Of a DNA stretch of 64,000 nucleotides, positions 16,832 to 26,144 are shown in pieces. How positions within the stretch are numbered: position 1 is the stretch's first letter; each line of letters starts with the position of its first letter. The DNA lies in assembly GCA_020849945.1 (NCBI GenBank), contig JADZFK010000161.1, positions 1 to 64,000 on the forward strand. The letters are read 5' to 3'. Under the pieces are notes generated by a model. It searched no databases. It saw nothing but the letters and a program-made list of their open reading frames with translations, and had not been told where the DNA came from. The stretch is from Pirellulales bacterium. GTDB taxonomy: Bacteria > Planctomycetota > Planctomycetia > Pirellulales > Lacipirellulaceae. The translations under genes were made by a program, and so were the position numbers.

Positions 16832-18109
16832 TTGCAAACACCCGCCTTTGATACCGTGACAAACTTTATCGAACAAAAAGACCCGGCCGTGTGGCAGGCC
16901 ATTGCTGGCGAAATCGAGCGCCAGGTTGATGGCCTCGAGATGATCGCCAGTGAGAACTACACCAGCCCGGCCATCATGCAGGCCGCCGGCAGTGTTCTTA
17001 CCAACAAGTATGCCGAGGGGTATCCCGGCAAACGTTACTACGGCGGCTGCGAATTCGTGGACGTGGTCGAGCAGCTCGCCATCGATCGCGCCAAGCAACT
17101 CTTTGGCGCCGAGTATGCCAATGTCCAACCGCATAGCGGTTCGCAAGCAAATACCGCAATTTACCTTACGGCTTTGCAACCTGGCGACACGGTCCTCGGA
17201 CTCGATCTAGCGCACGGCGGCCACCTCACTCACGGAATGAAGCTTAACCTGAGCGGTTTGCTTTACCATTTCGTCAGTTACGGGGTGACGCGCGACACGA
17301 ATCGGCTTGATTTCGATCAGGTGGCCGCCCTTGCCCGCGAGCACAAACCGAAGATGATCGTTGCCGGCGCCAGCGCCTACCCGCGAGAAATTCCCCACGA
17401 ACGCTTTGCGGAAATTGCCCGCGAGGTCGGGGCGAAGTTGATGGTGGACATGGCCCATTACGCGGGTCTTGTGGCGGCTGGGCTTCACAACAACCCGGTC
17501 CCGGTGGCCGATTTCGTGACCTCGACCACGCACAAAACGCTTCGCGGCCCCCGCGCCGGGCTTTGCCTGGCCAAGGAAGAGTACGGCAAGACGATTAACA
17601 GCCGCGTGTTCCCAGGCATCCAGGGCGGGCCGCTCATGCACGTCATTGCCGGCAAGGCCATCTGCTTTGGCGAAGCACTTCAACCCGAGTTCAAAGTCTA
17701 TGCCCAGCAGGTCATCGACAACGCCAAAGCCCTGGCCGACGTGTTGCTGGCCGGCGGCCTTAAGCTCGTCAGTGGCGGAACCGATAACCACCTCCTCCTC
17801 GTCGATGTGACGCCCCTCGGCATCGGCGGAAAGCTGGCCGAGCAATCACTCGATCGCTGCGGAATCACCGTTAACAAGAACATGATCCCGTATGACGAAC
17901 GCAAGCCGGTTGATCCCTCGGGCATCCGTGTGGGCACCCCGGCCCTTACTACCCGCGGCATGAAGATCGACCAAATGCGTGCGATTGGCGGCTGGATGCT
18001 CGCGGCCCTCCGCGCACCGAACGATGACGGCGAGCTCGCCCGCATCCGCGGCGACATCCGCGAGCTTTGTCAACATTTTCCCGTCCCCGCCGCGGCAATT
18101 ACCCATTAA
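16832..18109 (+). CDS. glyA: Serine hydroxymethyltransferase
   Basis: 425 residues from a TTG start. It interconverts serine and glycine with tetrahydrofolate, supplying one-carbon units. Diagnostic motifs: [40 protein letters not shown] and the PLP lysine in [14 protein letters not shown] (Lys235 in this numbering). The length is usual for the family. No ATG lies near the conserved N-terminus; GTG at 16856 (TNFIEQKDP) is an alternative start. A promoter candidate precedes it, and a response regulator follows after 47 bp. Confidence 0.95.
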   Translation: MQTPAFDTVTNFIEQKDPAVWQAIAGEIERQVDGLEMIASENYTSPAIMQAAGSVLTNKYAEGYPGKRYYGGCEFVDVVEQLAIDRAKQLFGAEYANVQPHSGSQANTAIYLTALQPGDTVLGLDLAHGGHLTHGMKLNLSGLLYHFVSYGVTRDTNRLDFDQVAALAREHKPKMIVAGASAYPREIPHERFAEIAREVGAKLMVDMAHYAGLVAAGLHNNPVPVADFVTSTTHKTLRGPRAGLCLAKEEYGKTINSRVFPGIQGGPLMHVIAGKAICFGEALQPEFKVYAQQVIDNAKALADVLLAGGLKLVSGGTDNHLLLVDVTPLGIGGKLAEQSLDRCGITVNKNMIPYDERKPVDPSGIRVGTPALTTRGMKIDQMRAIGGWMLAALRAPNDDGELARIRGDIRELCQHFPVPAAAITH

Positions 18110-18156
18110 CTTTGTTGACGTGAACAGTAAGCGGAGCCTGGTTTATTCGAACGCCC

Positions 18157-18600
18157 ATGCCAAAATCCAACAAGAAAAGTCGAATCCTCATTGCCGACGA
18201 TAACGAGCCAAACGTCGAGTTGCTCGAAGCCTACTTGGCCGGGCTCGGTGTGGAAACCGCCGTCGCGGTGGATGGTCAGGATACGCTCAACAAGGTCGCG
18301 GAGTTCAAGCCCCATCTTATTTTGCTCGATATCATGATGCCCAAACTGAGCGGCTTCGAAGTTTGTAAGAAACTTAAGAGCGACCCCGCCACCAGCAACA
18401 TCATGATTCTCATGGTGACGGCCCTGAATGAGCTTGGCGATATCGAGCGAGCCGTTCAGGCCGGCACCGATGACTTCCTCTCTAAACCGGTTAACAAGGC
18501 CGAACTGCTCAAACGGGTGGATAACATGCTCAAACTCCACCACGTTACCGATGAGGTCGAACGCCTGCGGCAGTACATCGAACAGATGGAACGTCGATAG
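18157..18600 (+). CDS. Receiver-domain response regulator without output domain
   Basis: 147 residues, one CheY-like receiver. Acidic pocket Asp14/Asp15, phosphoacceptor Asp58 (LLDIMMP), Thr88 and Lys110 (FLSKP) are all present, so phosphorylation is expected. A short helical tail (VERLRQYIEQMERR) replaces an output domain. It may pass phosphate in a relay or act by protein contact. No sensor kinase lies in the window. It is downstream of glyA on the same strand. Confidence 0.9.
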   Translation: MPKSNKKSRILIADDNEPNVELLEAYLAGLGVETAVAVDGQDTLNKVAEFKPHLILLDIMMPKLSGFEVCKKLKSDPATSNIMILMVTALNELGDIERAVQAGTDDFLSKPVNKAELLKRVDNMLKLHHVTDEVERLRQYIEQMERR

Positions 18601-18601
18601 A

Positions 18602-18760
18602 GTCGGCGATTCCATCGCATTACCGGCGATACCATCGCCGGCTTTGTGGAACGATACCATCGCCGGCTTTCACGACAACACCATAACGCCGGCGATGGTA
18701 TCGCCGTACGCCGTATCGCCGTACGCCGTATCGCCGGTCTTCGCCCCGATGGTATCGCCG
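18602..18760. repeat. Cluster of GGCGATACCATCGCC palindromic units
   Basis: Six to seven related units in about 160 bp, in both orientations: at about 18602, 18622, 18650, 18686, 18707, 18722 and 18744. The unit is itself an inverted repeat (GGCGAT-ACC-ATCGCC). Two GTACGCCGTATCGCC units are direct tandem repeats. The cluster fills the spacer between the response regulator and the HEAT/TPR gene and could form branched hairpins in the mRNA. Confidence 0.75.
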
Positions 18761-18816
18761 TTCTCGCACGGTCCGGGTATGATTAAGGAAGTCATTCGTG
18801 TGCGGGGAGCATTCTC

Positions 18817-20694
18817 ATGGCAGGCCGATGGTTGCGAACTTGGGCGGCAAGCTGCGGAATCGCAGTGTTCCTGATATCGAATTACTGCCATGCCCAGGTG
18901 GCTGCCACCACGCGGGCCGAGCCCGCGCATGGCGAAGCCCCGCCCGCCCAGCAAGAACGGATCGACCAGTTGATCCGCGAGCTTGGGAGTCCGCGTTATG
19001 GTGCCCGGCGAGCGGCCGCTGCCGAACTGCGGCAGATCGGCGCGGAGGCTTTCGATTCTCTGTATGCGGCAACCGAAGATGTCGATCCCGAAATTTCCGC
19101 CAGCGCAAATTATCTGTTGCGGCAAATCAATGTTCGCTGGGTACAGCCCGACGATCCGCCGACGGTCCGTTCGTTCTTGCGAAGCTATGGGCAAGAACCG
19201 GAGTCAACCCGGCAAGCGGTTGTGGAAGAAATAGCGAAGTTGCCGCGAGGCGAAGGGCAGGTGGCTCTCTGCCGGATCGCGCGCTTCGACCGTTCCCCCC
19301 TTATCTCCCGAACGGCGGCTCTCGGCATCCTGCGGCCCAGGGGAATCGGCAAGACGCCAATCGTGCCAGATACTGCCGCCCTTGAAACGCAACTTGGGCA
19401 CAGCACACGGGTGGCCACCCGCTGGATTCGCCAGTACCTTGCCCAGCTTGAAGACCCGGCAGCTTCGGTTGCGAGATGGAAGCAGCTCATCGAAGAAGAG
19501 GAGGCCCGAATCGAGAAGAGCGGCGAAACCTCGTCCGATATTCTCTTGTATCTGGAATGGAACCTCGCGGACATCCATCGGCAACTGCGCGATGATCGGG
19601 CCACCGCGGCCACGCTCGATCGCATGATGGGTTTATCAGAATCCGAAGCCGATCAATCTGTTATCGCCGTGCTAGACTGGCTGACCGAATACCAATTGTG
19701 GGGTGTCCTGGATTCATTTCTTGGCAAACATCAATCGCGGTTTGAACATCGCAAACGGGTGCTTTACCACACGGCACTTGCCCGCGAGAAGCAGGGGCAG
19801 ACCAAGTTGGCCGACGAACTGGCGACGCGGGCAGCCCAGGCGGCTCCCAGTCTTTCGCACGAAGCGATTAGCGCCGCCATCGACCTCGAGCGAAAGAACA
19901 AGCACGAATGGGCCATCCGCGAGTATCGCGGCAGCATCGAGCGGCTTGCCTCCGCACCCATCAACGAGGATGTGATCATCGCCCGCGTCCAGCTAGCTCG
20001 TCTGTTGCACGACGACGACCGCGACGCTGAGGCGTCCGAAGCGATCGAACCACTCGTCCGCGCAGTACTGGGAAAAGGCAATACGGCGAACCTCTACAAC
20101 AACATCCAGGAACAATACGAGCGTGTTGGGATTGATATTCCCAGCCCCGAGGTGTTGGCGGGGCGATATCATTTCTATCGCGCTTGCCAGTACCAGCGTG
20201 ATCAAGATTACCGTCGCGCACAAGATGAATACGAATTGGCCGTCAAGTTCGATTCGTCCGATGCCGATCTGCTCATCGCCATGTTTCACTTCCCGAAAGC
20301 GGACGATGCCTGGCGAAGCAAGGTGCGGATTCATCTCACCCGATTGGTGCAGCAGCTCCAGCAGCAGATCGACGACAACCCGGCCGACCCCACCCCTTAC
20401 AACCAATGGGCCTGGTTGGTGAGCAATACCGAGGGCGACTTCCAAAAAGCGATCCGCTATTCGCGCCGATCGCTCGAACTCAACGATGTCGGCGAGACCG
20501 GCGAAGCCAGTTATCTCGATACGCTAGCGCGCTGCTACTATGCCGTCGGCGATTACGAACAGGCCGTTAAGTACGAGCGGCAAGCGATTGAAAAGCTGGA
20601 CTACATGCGCGTTATGCACCGCCAACTTGCAATCTTCGAAAAAGCACTCGCCGAGAAGAAAGCGAAGGAGGGGCGAGGAGTGAGGAGTGAGTAG
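18817..20694 (+). CDS. Exported HEAT/TPR repeat protein
   Basis: 625 residues. An N-terminal signal-type segment (WAASCGIAVFLISNYCHA) is followed by HEAT-like helices (about 45-195; RIDQLIRELGSPRYGARRAAAAELRQIG) and then TPR-like helices (about 260-615; for example YLDTLARCYYAVGDYEQAVKYERQAIEKL). No catalytic motif is present, so a scaffold role outside the cytoplasm is inferred. GGGGAG lies 7 nt before the ATG. The gene is followed by the hydrolase gene on the same strand. Confidence 0.78.
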   Translation: MAGRWLRTWAASCGIAVFLISNYCHAQVAATTRAEPAHGEAPPAQQERIDQLIRELGSPRYGARRAAAAELRQIGAEAFDSLYAATEDVDPEISASANYLLRQINVRWVQPDDPPTVRSFLRSYGQEPESTRQAVVEEIAKLPRGEGQVALCRIARFDRSPLISRTAALGILRPRGIGKTPIVPDTAALETQLGHSTRVATRWIRQYLAQLEDPAASVARWKQLIEEEEARIEKSGETSSDILLYLEWNLADIHRQLRDDRATAATLDRMMGLSESEADQSVIAVLDWLTEYQLWGVLDSFLGKHQSRFEHRKRVLYHTALAREKQGQTKLADELATRAAQAAPSLSHEAISAAIDLERKNKHEWAIREYRGSIERLASAPINEDVIIARVQLARLLHDDDRDAEASEAIEPLVRAVLGKGNTANLYNNIQEQYERVGIDIPSPEVLAGRYHFYRACQYQRDQDYRRAQDEYELAVKFDSSDADLLIAMFHFPKADDAWRSKVRIHLTRLVQQLQQQIDDNPADPTPYNQWAWLVSNTEGDFQKAIRYSRRSLELNDVGETGEASYLDTLARCYYAVGDYEQAVKYERQAIEKLDYMRVMHRQLAIFEKALAEKKAKEGRGVRSE

Positions 20695-20746
20695 TGAGGG
20701 GTGGCAGTGTTTTTGCTCCGTCTCGTGCGATTTCGCAATCCATCTT

Positions 20747-21559
20747 ATGCAAACAGTGTCTCTTCCTCATGGCCCGCTCGCTTTCCTCGATCGGGGGCGC
20801 GGTCAGGTGGTGCTGTTGATCCACGGGTTCCCGCTCGATCACACGATGTGGAACTCCCAAATCGAGGCCCTTGCTTCGCGGTACCGCGTTGTGGCTCCCG
20901 ACCTGCGCGGGTTCGGTCAAACCCCTCTCGGCGACATTGATCCCGAACGTGGCTTTCGCATGGAAGAGTTTGCCGAGGAGTTGGTCGCGTTGCTCGCCGC
21001 GCTCAACATTACCAAGCCCGTGGTGATCGTTGGGTTTTCGATGGGCGGATATATTGCGTGGCAGTTGATCTGGAAACATGCGGGCCTTGTGCGGGCACTT
21101 GTGCAGTGCGATACGCGAGCCGCCGCCGACAACGACGAAGGCCGGCTGGGCCGGCTCAAGATGGCAGACCATGTGGCCGAATGGGGAAGTAGCCGCGTTG
21201 CCGAGATGATGGGCCCGAAGCTATTCTCCCCAAGAGCGTATTCTGAAAGGCCGCGGCTTTTGGACGAAATCCGCCAGGTCGTGGGGAGCACGTCGCCGGC
21301 CGCGATTGCCGCCGCCCAGCGCGGCATGGCCGTCCGGGCCGATGTCTCGGCGTTGCTCCCCTCGATTCAGGTTCCCACTTTGATCGTCGTCGGCGTGGAG
21401 GATGCCATCAGCACCCGCGATGAGATGCGGTCGATCGCCGCCTCCATTCCCAATGCTTCGTTCGTGGAAATCCCCCAGGCCGGCCATATGACCACGTTGG
21501 AAGAACCGGTTCTCGTCAACGAAGCACTGATCCGCTTCCTGGGCAACTTGCGCGAATGA
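20747..21559 (+). CDS. Alpha/beta hydrolase
   Basis: 270 residues from MQTVSLPHG. The oxyanion region LLIHGFPLDHTMW, the nucleophile elbow GFSMGG, the acid in VVGVEDAIS and the histidine in QAGHMTTLEEP make up a complete catalytic set. The sequence resembles the 3-oxoadipate enol-lactonase/haloperoxidase-like branch, but the substrate cannot be fixed from sequence. The frame is open 60 nt further upstream without a plausible start context. The protein is cytoplasmic, with no signal peptide. Confidence 0.88.
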   Translation: MQTVSLPHGPLAFLDRGRGQVVLLIHGFPLDHTMWNSQIEALASRYRVVAPDLRGFGQTPLGDIDPERGFRMEEFAEELVALLAALNITKPVVIVGFSMGGYIAWQLIWKHAGLVRALVQCDTRAAADNDEGRLGRLKMADHVAEWGSSRVAEMMGPKLFSPRAYSERPRLLDEIRQVVGSTSPAAIAAAQRGMAVRADVSALLPSIQVPTLIVVGVEDAISTRDEMRSIAASIPNASFVEIPQAGHMTTLEEPVLVNEALIRFLGNLRE

Positions 21560-21620
21560 GAGCCTATCGGAGAACCTTCTCCTTTTGGGCATGGGTCTCG
21601 ACACAAGTTGAGCTGATTAA

Positions 21621-21795
21621 AGTACTCCGCTCGCTCCGCGAGCGGAAATTCACCTCGCGGAGAAGTTGCGATTATTGGAAAGTGGGCAGCCGGTTTCGGT
21701 ACAAGTGGCAGAGACAACCGGTTAAAACAGCGGCCTGGCGGCCGCCGCTAATTCGAATTGATATTTCATCACAAGCTCGGAGCGAGATGAGTACA
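21621..21795 (+). repeat. Family 1 element, copy C
   Basis: Left AGTACTCCGCTCGCTCCGCG, core TATTGGAAAGTGGGCAGCCG, ACAGCGGCCTGGCGGCCGCC and TCATCACAAGCTCGGAGCGA; right GGAGCGAGATGAGTACA. The right end is the exact reverse complement of the left end of copy A. It lies in the 355-bp space between the hydrolase and DUF2617 genes, which holds no gene. Confidence 0.78.
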
Positions 21796-21914
21796 TTCGA
21801 ATGGACTCACTGCCCTTCAATCGCAAATTCATCAAGTCGTTCGACTTGTGTAGATACCAGTGCCCGGCGGGAGAGGGAGTATGGAGTATTTGGAAAGACT
21901 CGGAGCGGCCAAGG

Positions 21915-22460
21915 TCACTTTTCCGGCAGGGTAAACACCGATTGGCTCTTCACGATCGCGTAATCGTCGGGGAAGGTATGGAACGCCTGAATCTTGAGGC
22001 TGCGATCGCGCGAGTGAACGTTGACGTAGCTCAAAGCGCCGAGGCCGAACCGAGCACTCGGCTCGAAGCAATGGAGCAGGCCCTCGCGGGTACCTAACTC
22101 GGCGAGTTCTTTCTGGTAGGTCCAGAACATCTCGCGGGCAATCGGTTCGAGCGAGAAATCGACATGGTAGGTAATGCCGCCGCGGCATTCCAGGCCGTCG
22201 CTGCACTTGTCCTTCAACCGATGCGACATGAGCCGCCGCCGCTGAGGCAACGGGTGATGGGCAGAGGCGGCCACTTCGGTCAGCATCATGCCATCGTACT
22301 GCCACGCAACGACATGACCGGCGTTGGTGATCTGCACATTCACTTGGTATCCCCCGCGCTCAACCCGCCGACTGCGATGGACCTGAAACAGTTCGGGGTG
22401 CAACGACCTGCCGTAGACCTGAAACACCAGCTCAGCTATTCGCGGACGTACCGATAACAC
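21915..22460 (-). CDS. DUF2617 family protein
   Basis: 181 residues from a GTG start (MLSVRPRIAELVFQVYGRSLHPELF); the frame is open to 22541 but the extension looks non-native. The central motif set (GGYQVNVQITNAGHVVAWQYDGMMLTEV; HRLKDKCSDGLECRGGITYHVDFSLE) matches DUF2617 as I remember it. Function is unknown. A TGAGG lies about 9 nt upstream of the GTG. Divergent from the endonuclease III-like gene. Confidence 0.75.
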   Translation of the reverse strand: MLSVRPRIAELVFQVYGRSLHPELFQVHRSRRVERGGYQVNVQITNAGHVVAWQYDGMMLTEVAASAHHPLPQRRRLMSHRLKDKCSDGLECRGGITYHVDFSLEPIAREMFWTYQKELAELGTREGLLHCFEPSARFGLGALSYVNVHSRDRSLKIQAFHTFPDDYAIVKSQSVFTLPEK

Positions 22461-22706
22461 GGATCCAGCCTCAATGAATAGGAACGAACGGTGTAGGTCA
22501 CTCGACCCACTTTGAGGAGGATGGCTTGCCAGAACCTCCACCGTGCTTGATTATACTCGGAGCGAAAAACAACAACAAAGATCGATTCAGAAGCGGATAA
22601 TTCCCAGCCGATTTCAGACTTGACATTTTCGCCAGCAGCTTGGTTTCCCAATACGGCACAAAACAAACACCATGCCATGCCAGCCGCGTGGTTTGCGAGT
22701 CGTGCA

Positions 22707-23375
22707 ATGTCGGTGCATTTGAAACACGTTTTTGATACGTTGCTTGCCGCGCTCGGGCCACAACACTGGTGGCCGGGCGAATCGCGGCTTGAAATCATGG
22801 TCGGCACCGTGCTGGTGCAGAATACGTCGTGGCGGAACGTCGAACGGGCCATCGGCAACCTGCGCGAGTCGGGGGTCCTCAACCTCGTGGCATTGCTCGA
22901 TCTGCCGATACAAGAACTCGCCGATTTGATCCGCCCCGCCGGATACTTTCAGGTGAAGGCCAAACGACTGCAGAACCTGTTCGCATTCATCCGCGACGAT
23001 TGTGGCCGGTCACTCGAAACCATGTTCGGCAAGAACATGGAATCCCTTCGCGAGCAACTGCTCGGCATCCACGGGATCGGGCCTGAAACGGCCGACGCGA
23101 TCCTCCTCTACGCCGGCGGAATGCCGTCATTCGTCGTCGATTCCTACACCCATCGCATCCTCGCTCGTCACGGCTGGATCGGCTACGAAGCCGACTACCA
23201 CGAAATCAAGGACTACTTTGAACTCGCGCTTCCACAAGACCCTCAACTCTTCAACGAATACCACGCTCTGCTGGTGTGCGTCGGCAAAGACTTCTGCAAA
23301 CGCACAAACCCCAAGTGCCCATCTTGCCCGCTCATCCGTCTGCTGCCTTCCCACGGCATCATCGAGCCGGCGTAA
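22707..23375 (+). CDS. Endonuclease III-like HhH-GPD DNA glycosylase
   Basis: 222 residues from MSVHLKHVF. It has the helix-hairpin-helix (LLGIHGIGPETADAILLYAG), the catalytic aspartate (VVDSYTHRIL) and C-terminal cysteines (CVGKDFC, then C-x6-C-x2-C in CKRTNPKCPSC). The catalytic lysine of bifunctional Nth (GVGRKTA) is replaced by Glu (GIGPETA), so it is probably a monofunctional base-excision glycosylase. The cysteines could hold a 4Fe-4S cluster, with the Cys of VCVG as a possible fourth ligand. The base specificity cannot be read from sequence. Confidence 0.82.
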   Translation: MSVHLKHVFDTLLAALGPQHWWPGESRLEIMVGTVLVQNTSWRNVERAIGNLRESGVLNLVALLDLPIQELADLIRPAGYFQVKAKRLQNLFAFIRDDCGRSLETMFGKNMESLREQLLGIHGIGPETADAILLYAGGMPSFVVDSYTHRILARHGWIGYEADYHEIKDYFELALPQDPQLFNEYHALLVCVGKDFCKRTNPKCPSCPLIRLLPSHGIIEPA

Positions 23376-24072
23376 ATGAAATCGAATCTCTCGCACGCCA
23401 AGACCGTTCGCCACCGCCAAAAAGACTACAACGCTAAGTCAAACCACAAAGGCCACAAAGAACACGAAGGAAATAGAGCATCCATCGTGGCGGAAATACT
23501 GGGGTGCCCATGCGCGTTGCAATGAACAAGTTGGTTTATTGAAGTTGCGCACAATTGGTCCCGGCTGGTCGAACTCTGAATGCCCAAAATGCCGGCTTGA
23601 TTGGTGTTCTTCGTGCTCTTGGTGGTCAATCAACGTAGCGCTGTGGTACGAACCAAGTTCAACGGTCTCTACCAAAAGAGATAACTGAGGCGAGGGGCGT
23701 CATCGAGACGTTTCCTGCTCGGTTTGTTTGTGGAGCAATACACCTCCATCAACCAGACCCAAGGGGGGGGTAGCGACTAACCATTGATGGCCAATGTGTC
23801 ATGGCACCTGGGCATGCTTTCTTTCCGAGCAGCACCAGGGGATTACCACGCAGAAATGGCTCGTTTTTGTGAACCGGGGATCCTACTGGGGACCAGTTCC
23901 CTTGATCCGGGAACCTGGCTCGCCACCCGAGAAAAAAACTTGCCCAAAGGGGGCAAGAAAACTTGCAATCTGCTTAAGGCGTCAGTAGCATAATTCTAGA
24001 ACTTAACGCTGAAGAGTGCTTTGGCATTTCAGCTTCCATTCGCTGCTTGAAACGTCTTGGTGGAGGTGGCTA
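23376..24072. other. Repeat-bearing spacer with hairpins upstream of PEP-CTERM gene
   Basis: No convincing gene. A family 5 inverted pair occupies 23442-23630. Further on, two hairpins lie in what would be the leader of the PEP-CTERM gene: CCAGTTCCC with GGGAACCTGG (23893-23918), and CTTGCCC with GGGCAAG (23939-23957). The leader may be transcribed. Confidence 0.5.
23442..23630. repeat. Family 5 inverted pair
   Basis: Left arm ACCACAAAGGCCACAAAGAA then CACGAAGG; right arm on the minus strand ACCACCAAGAGCACGAAGAA then CACC. About 125 bp lie between the arms without a gene. It is closest to the arms around the GxxExxY gene. Confidence 0.65.
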
Positions 24073-24696
24073 ATGCGTTTACATCTGGGTTCCGCAATTA
24101 TTATTCTGGCGCTCTCATTGTCCCAGTTTTCGCTCTCGGCGCCGATTCTCGACCAATCTTATGATCCGAACTCTGGCGGTGGTTACACGATCAACTCCGC
24201 GGCCACGTATGCTCAGTTGTTCCAAGCAGGGCTGTCGGCTCCTGTCGCGGGCATTGAAGCTCGAGTGTTGAACTATTATGGTGCCGCCACGCAACCCATA
24301 AAACTCGATCTATGGACCGTTACCGGTTCCTATCCCGAAACGCTCGGCACAAATTTGGCGTCTGCCTCGATCCCCCAATCGCTAGTTCCTTCGTCTTCGA
24401 GTTTGGTTTACTTCGATTTGAGTTCGTCGAATGCTTCCTTCGCGGCCGGCCAAACCTATGCGGCCGTGCTCTCAACGACCTCGGGTTACTCTTACCTCTG
24501 GGAGGGGCCGAGCAACGGTACGTATGCCAACGGTAGCGGTCGGCTAGTCAGCAGCGGACATGTCTACTACACACTTGCAGGCCAAAACCTTGATTTCTGT
24601 TTTAAAACGTACGTAATTCCAGAGCCGAGTGTATTGGCTATCGCTGCATTCGGCTTCGTGCTGCCATGGATTTACCGGCGCAACCGGGCGTACTGA
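24073..24696 (+). CDS. PEP-CTERM sorting domain protein
   Basis: 207 residues from MRLHLGSAI, with GGAGG 6 nt upstream. A signal peptide (about 1-23) precedes a Ser/Thr/Gly-rich beta-sandwich-like body (about 25-178). The C-terminus is a classical sorting signal: VIPEPSVLAIAAFGFVLPW followed by IYRRNRAY. Such proteins are cut by exosortase and exported, often to an extracellular matrix. No exosortase gene is in the window. The body carries no motif I can assign. Confidence 0.85.
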   Translation: MRLHLGSAIIILALSLSQFSLSAPILDQSYDPNSGGGYTINSAATYAQLFQAGLSAPVAGIEARVLNYYGAATQPIKLDLWTVTGSYPETLGTNLASASIPQSLVPSSSSLVYFDLSSSNASFAAGQTYAAVLSTTSGYSYLWEGPSNGTYANGSGRLVSSGHVYYTLAGQNLDFCFKTYVIPEPSVLAIAAFGFVLPWIYRRNRAY

Positions 24697-24724
24697 CCTT
24701 CTGCGAGCACGACTCGGAACTTCC

Positions 24725-24825
24725 CTCTCTATAGGAAGGGGTTGAAGGAGGGTTCAAGGAGTGCTGGGTTTTTCGCCTTGCTTGAACGGCTGACCGATCC
24801 AGAACAGGTATTGAGACAAAGCCTA
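24725..24825. repeat. Family 3 element abutting the aroC stop codon
   Basis: Contains GGGGTTGAAGGAGGGTTCAA, GATCCAGAACAGGTATTGAG and ACAAAGCCTA. Read on the minus strand the end is TAGGCTTTGTCTCAA, and its first three bases are the aroC stop codon (TAG, 24825-24823). The opposite end is degenerate. The element shares its order with 3181-3305 and 52900-53171. Confidence 0.7.
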
Positions 24826-25962
24826 TCTCTGCCGGGCCATTTGCAGAAAATCGTGATAGCGAGATTTCATCTCGGCCAGGCTGTCGCCGCCGAATTTGTC
24901 GATGAAGGCCGACGCGATCTCGAACGCAACCACATTCTCAATAATAACACTCGCGGCCGGAACCGCGCACACGTCGCTACGTTCGTAGCTGGCTTCCTGC
25001 CGTTGCTTCGTGTCCAGGTTGATCGATTCGAGCGGTTTCGCGAGTGTGCTGATCGGTTTCATCGCCGCGCGCAAGACGAGCGGTTGGCCATTGGTCATGC
25101 CGCCCTCGATTCCGCCCGCATTATTTGTGGGCCGAACGTAACCAAGGTGAGGTTCGTTGCGGAGAGCCGGATCGTACTGAATCGGATCGTGAACTTGTGA
25201 GCCACGCAGGCGGGCAGTTCCAAAGCCGAGCCCCACTTCAACCCCTTTGATGGCTTGGATACTCATGACGGCCTGGGCAAGCCGCGCATCGAGTTTGCGA
25301 TCCCACTGAGCGTGAGAACCAAGGCCGAAGGGGAGTCCGTAAACGCAAACTTCGAAGATGCCCCCGAGCGTGTCGCCATCTTTGGCGGCTGCATCGATGA
25401 GTTGCTTAATCGCCTGTTCACGCGACGGATTCAGACCGTATATTTCGCTGCAATCGCGTTTCTTGCGGAGTTTCTCGAGCGGCGCAACAATTGGCTCGAT
25501 ACGTTCGCCCCCGATTTCCACCACATACGCGAACGGGGTGATCCCGAATTGGGTCAGCAGTTGCGAGGCCAAGGCCCCCGCGGCGACGCGGACGGCCGTT
25601 TCACGGGCCGAGGCCCGTTCAAGCACGCCCCGGATCGAGCCAAGGAATTTCAGAGCGCCGGTGAGGTCGGCATGACCGGGGCGGGGCCGGGGTAACTCAT
25701 CCAGCCGATCGAGCTTGCAATCGCGGTTCGGCACCTCGAGCGTAATCGGACTACCGAGGGTGACGCCCTTCCAAACTCCAGAAAGAACATGGACCTCGTC
25801 GGTTTCGATGCGCTGCCTTCCGCCACGCCCATACCCGCCTTGCCTACGCCGTAGTTCGCCGTTGATAGACTCGATATCGATCTCTAAACCAGCGGGGAAG
25901 CCATCGACCAAAGCAATTAACGTTTTGCCGTGCGATTCGCCAGCGGTGAGGTAACGCAACAT
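24823..25962 (-). CDS. aroC: Chorismate synthase
   Basis: 379 residues. It converts EPSP to chorismate with reduced FMN, the last step of the shikimate pathway. Family motifs: LRYLTAGESHGKTLIALVDGFP at the N-terminus, RRRQGGYGRGGRQ, RPRPGHADLTGALKF, ERASARETAVRVAAGA and GGIEGGMTNGQPLVLRAAMKP. The length is normal. The TAG stop is the terminal trinucleotide of a family 3 element, which may have replaced the original 3' flank. The gene stands alone between the PEP-CTERM gene and purC. Confidence 0.96.
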   Translation of the reverse strand: MLRYLTAGESHGKTLIALVDGFPAGLEIDIESINGELRRRQGGYGRGGRQRIETDEVHVLSGVWKGVTLGSPITLEVPNRDCKLDRLDELPRPRPGHADLTGALKFLGSIRGVLERASARETAVRVAAGALASQLLTQFGITPFAYVVEIGGERIEPIVAPLEKLRKKRDCSEIYGLNPSREQAIKQLIDAAAKDGDTLGGIFEVCVYGLPFGLGSHAQWDRKLDARLAQAVMSIQAIKGVEVGLGFGTARLRGSQVHDPIQYDPALRNEPHLGYVRPTNNAGGIEGGMTNGQPLVLRAAMKPISTLAKPLESINLDTKQRQEASYERSDVCAVPAASVIIENVVAFEIASAFIDKFGGDSLAEMKSRYHDFLQMARQR

Positions 25963-26144
25963 GGGGATTAGGCATTCGAGGTGGCGTGTAAAAAATAATC
26001 GGGGCGGCGCACGAAGCGCCTATCTAGGTGCGCTTTCAAGGCGGAAGAGGGAGGATTTCAAAACACATTCTAAGGTGTAACTTGTGGGGCGGGACTCCAT
26101 TCTAGCCTTTCCTGGGGTCTCGTGCAGCGATTCATCTCGACCAA

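Noticed and set aside
18602-18760. CRISPR array
   Set aside because: Units are palindromic, of mixed orientation and irregular spacing, with no unique spacers and no cas genes.
23802-23817. TGGCAC-like sigma-54 promoter upstream of the PEP-CTERM gene
   Set aside because: The -12 half reads CATGC and the GG to GC spacing is one base too long.
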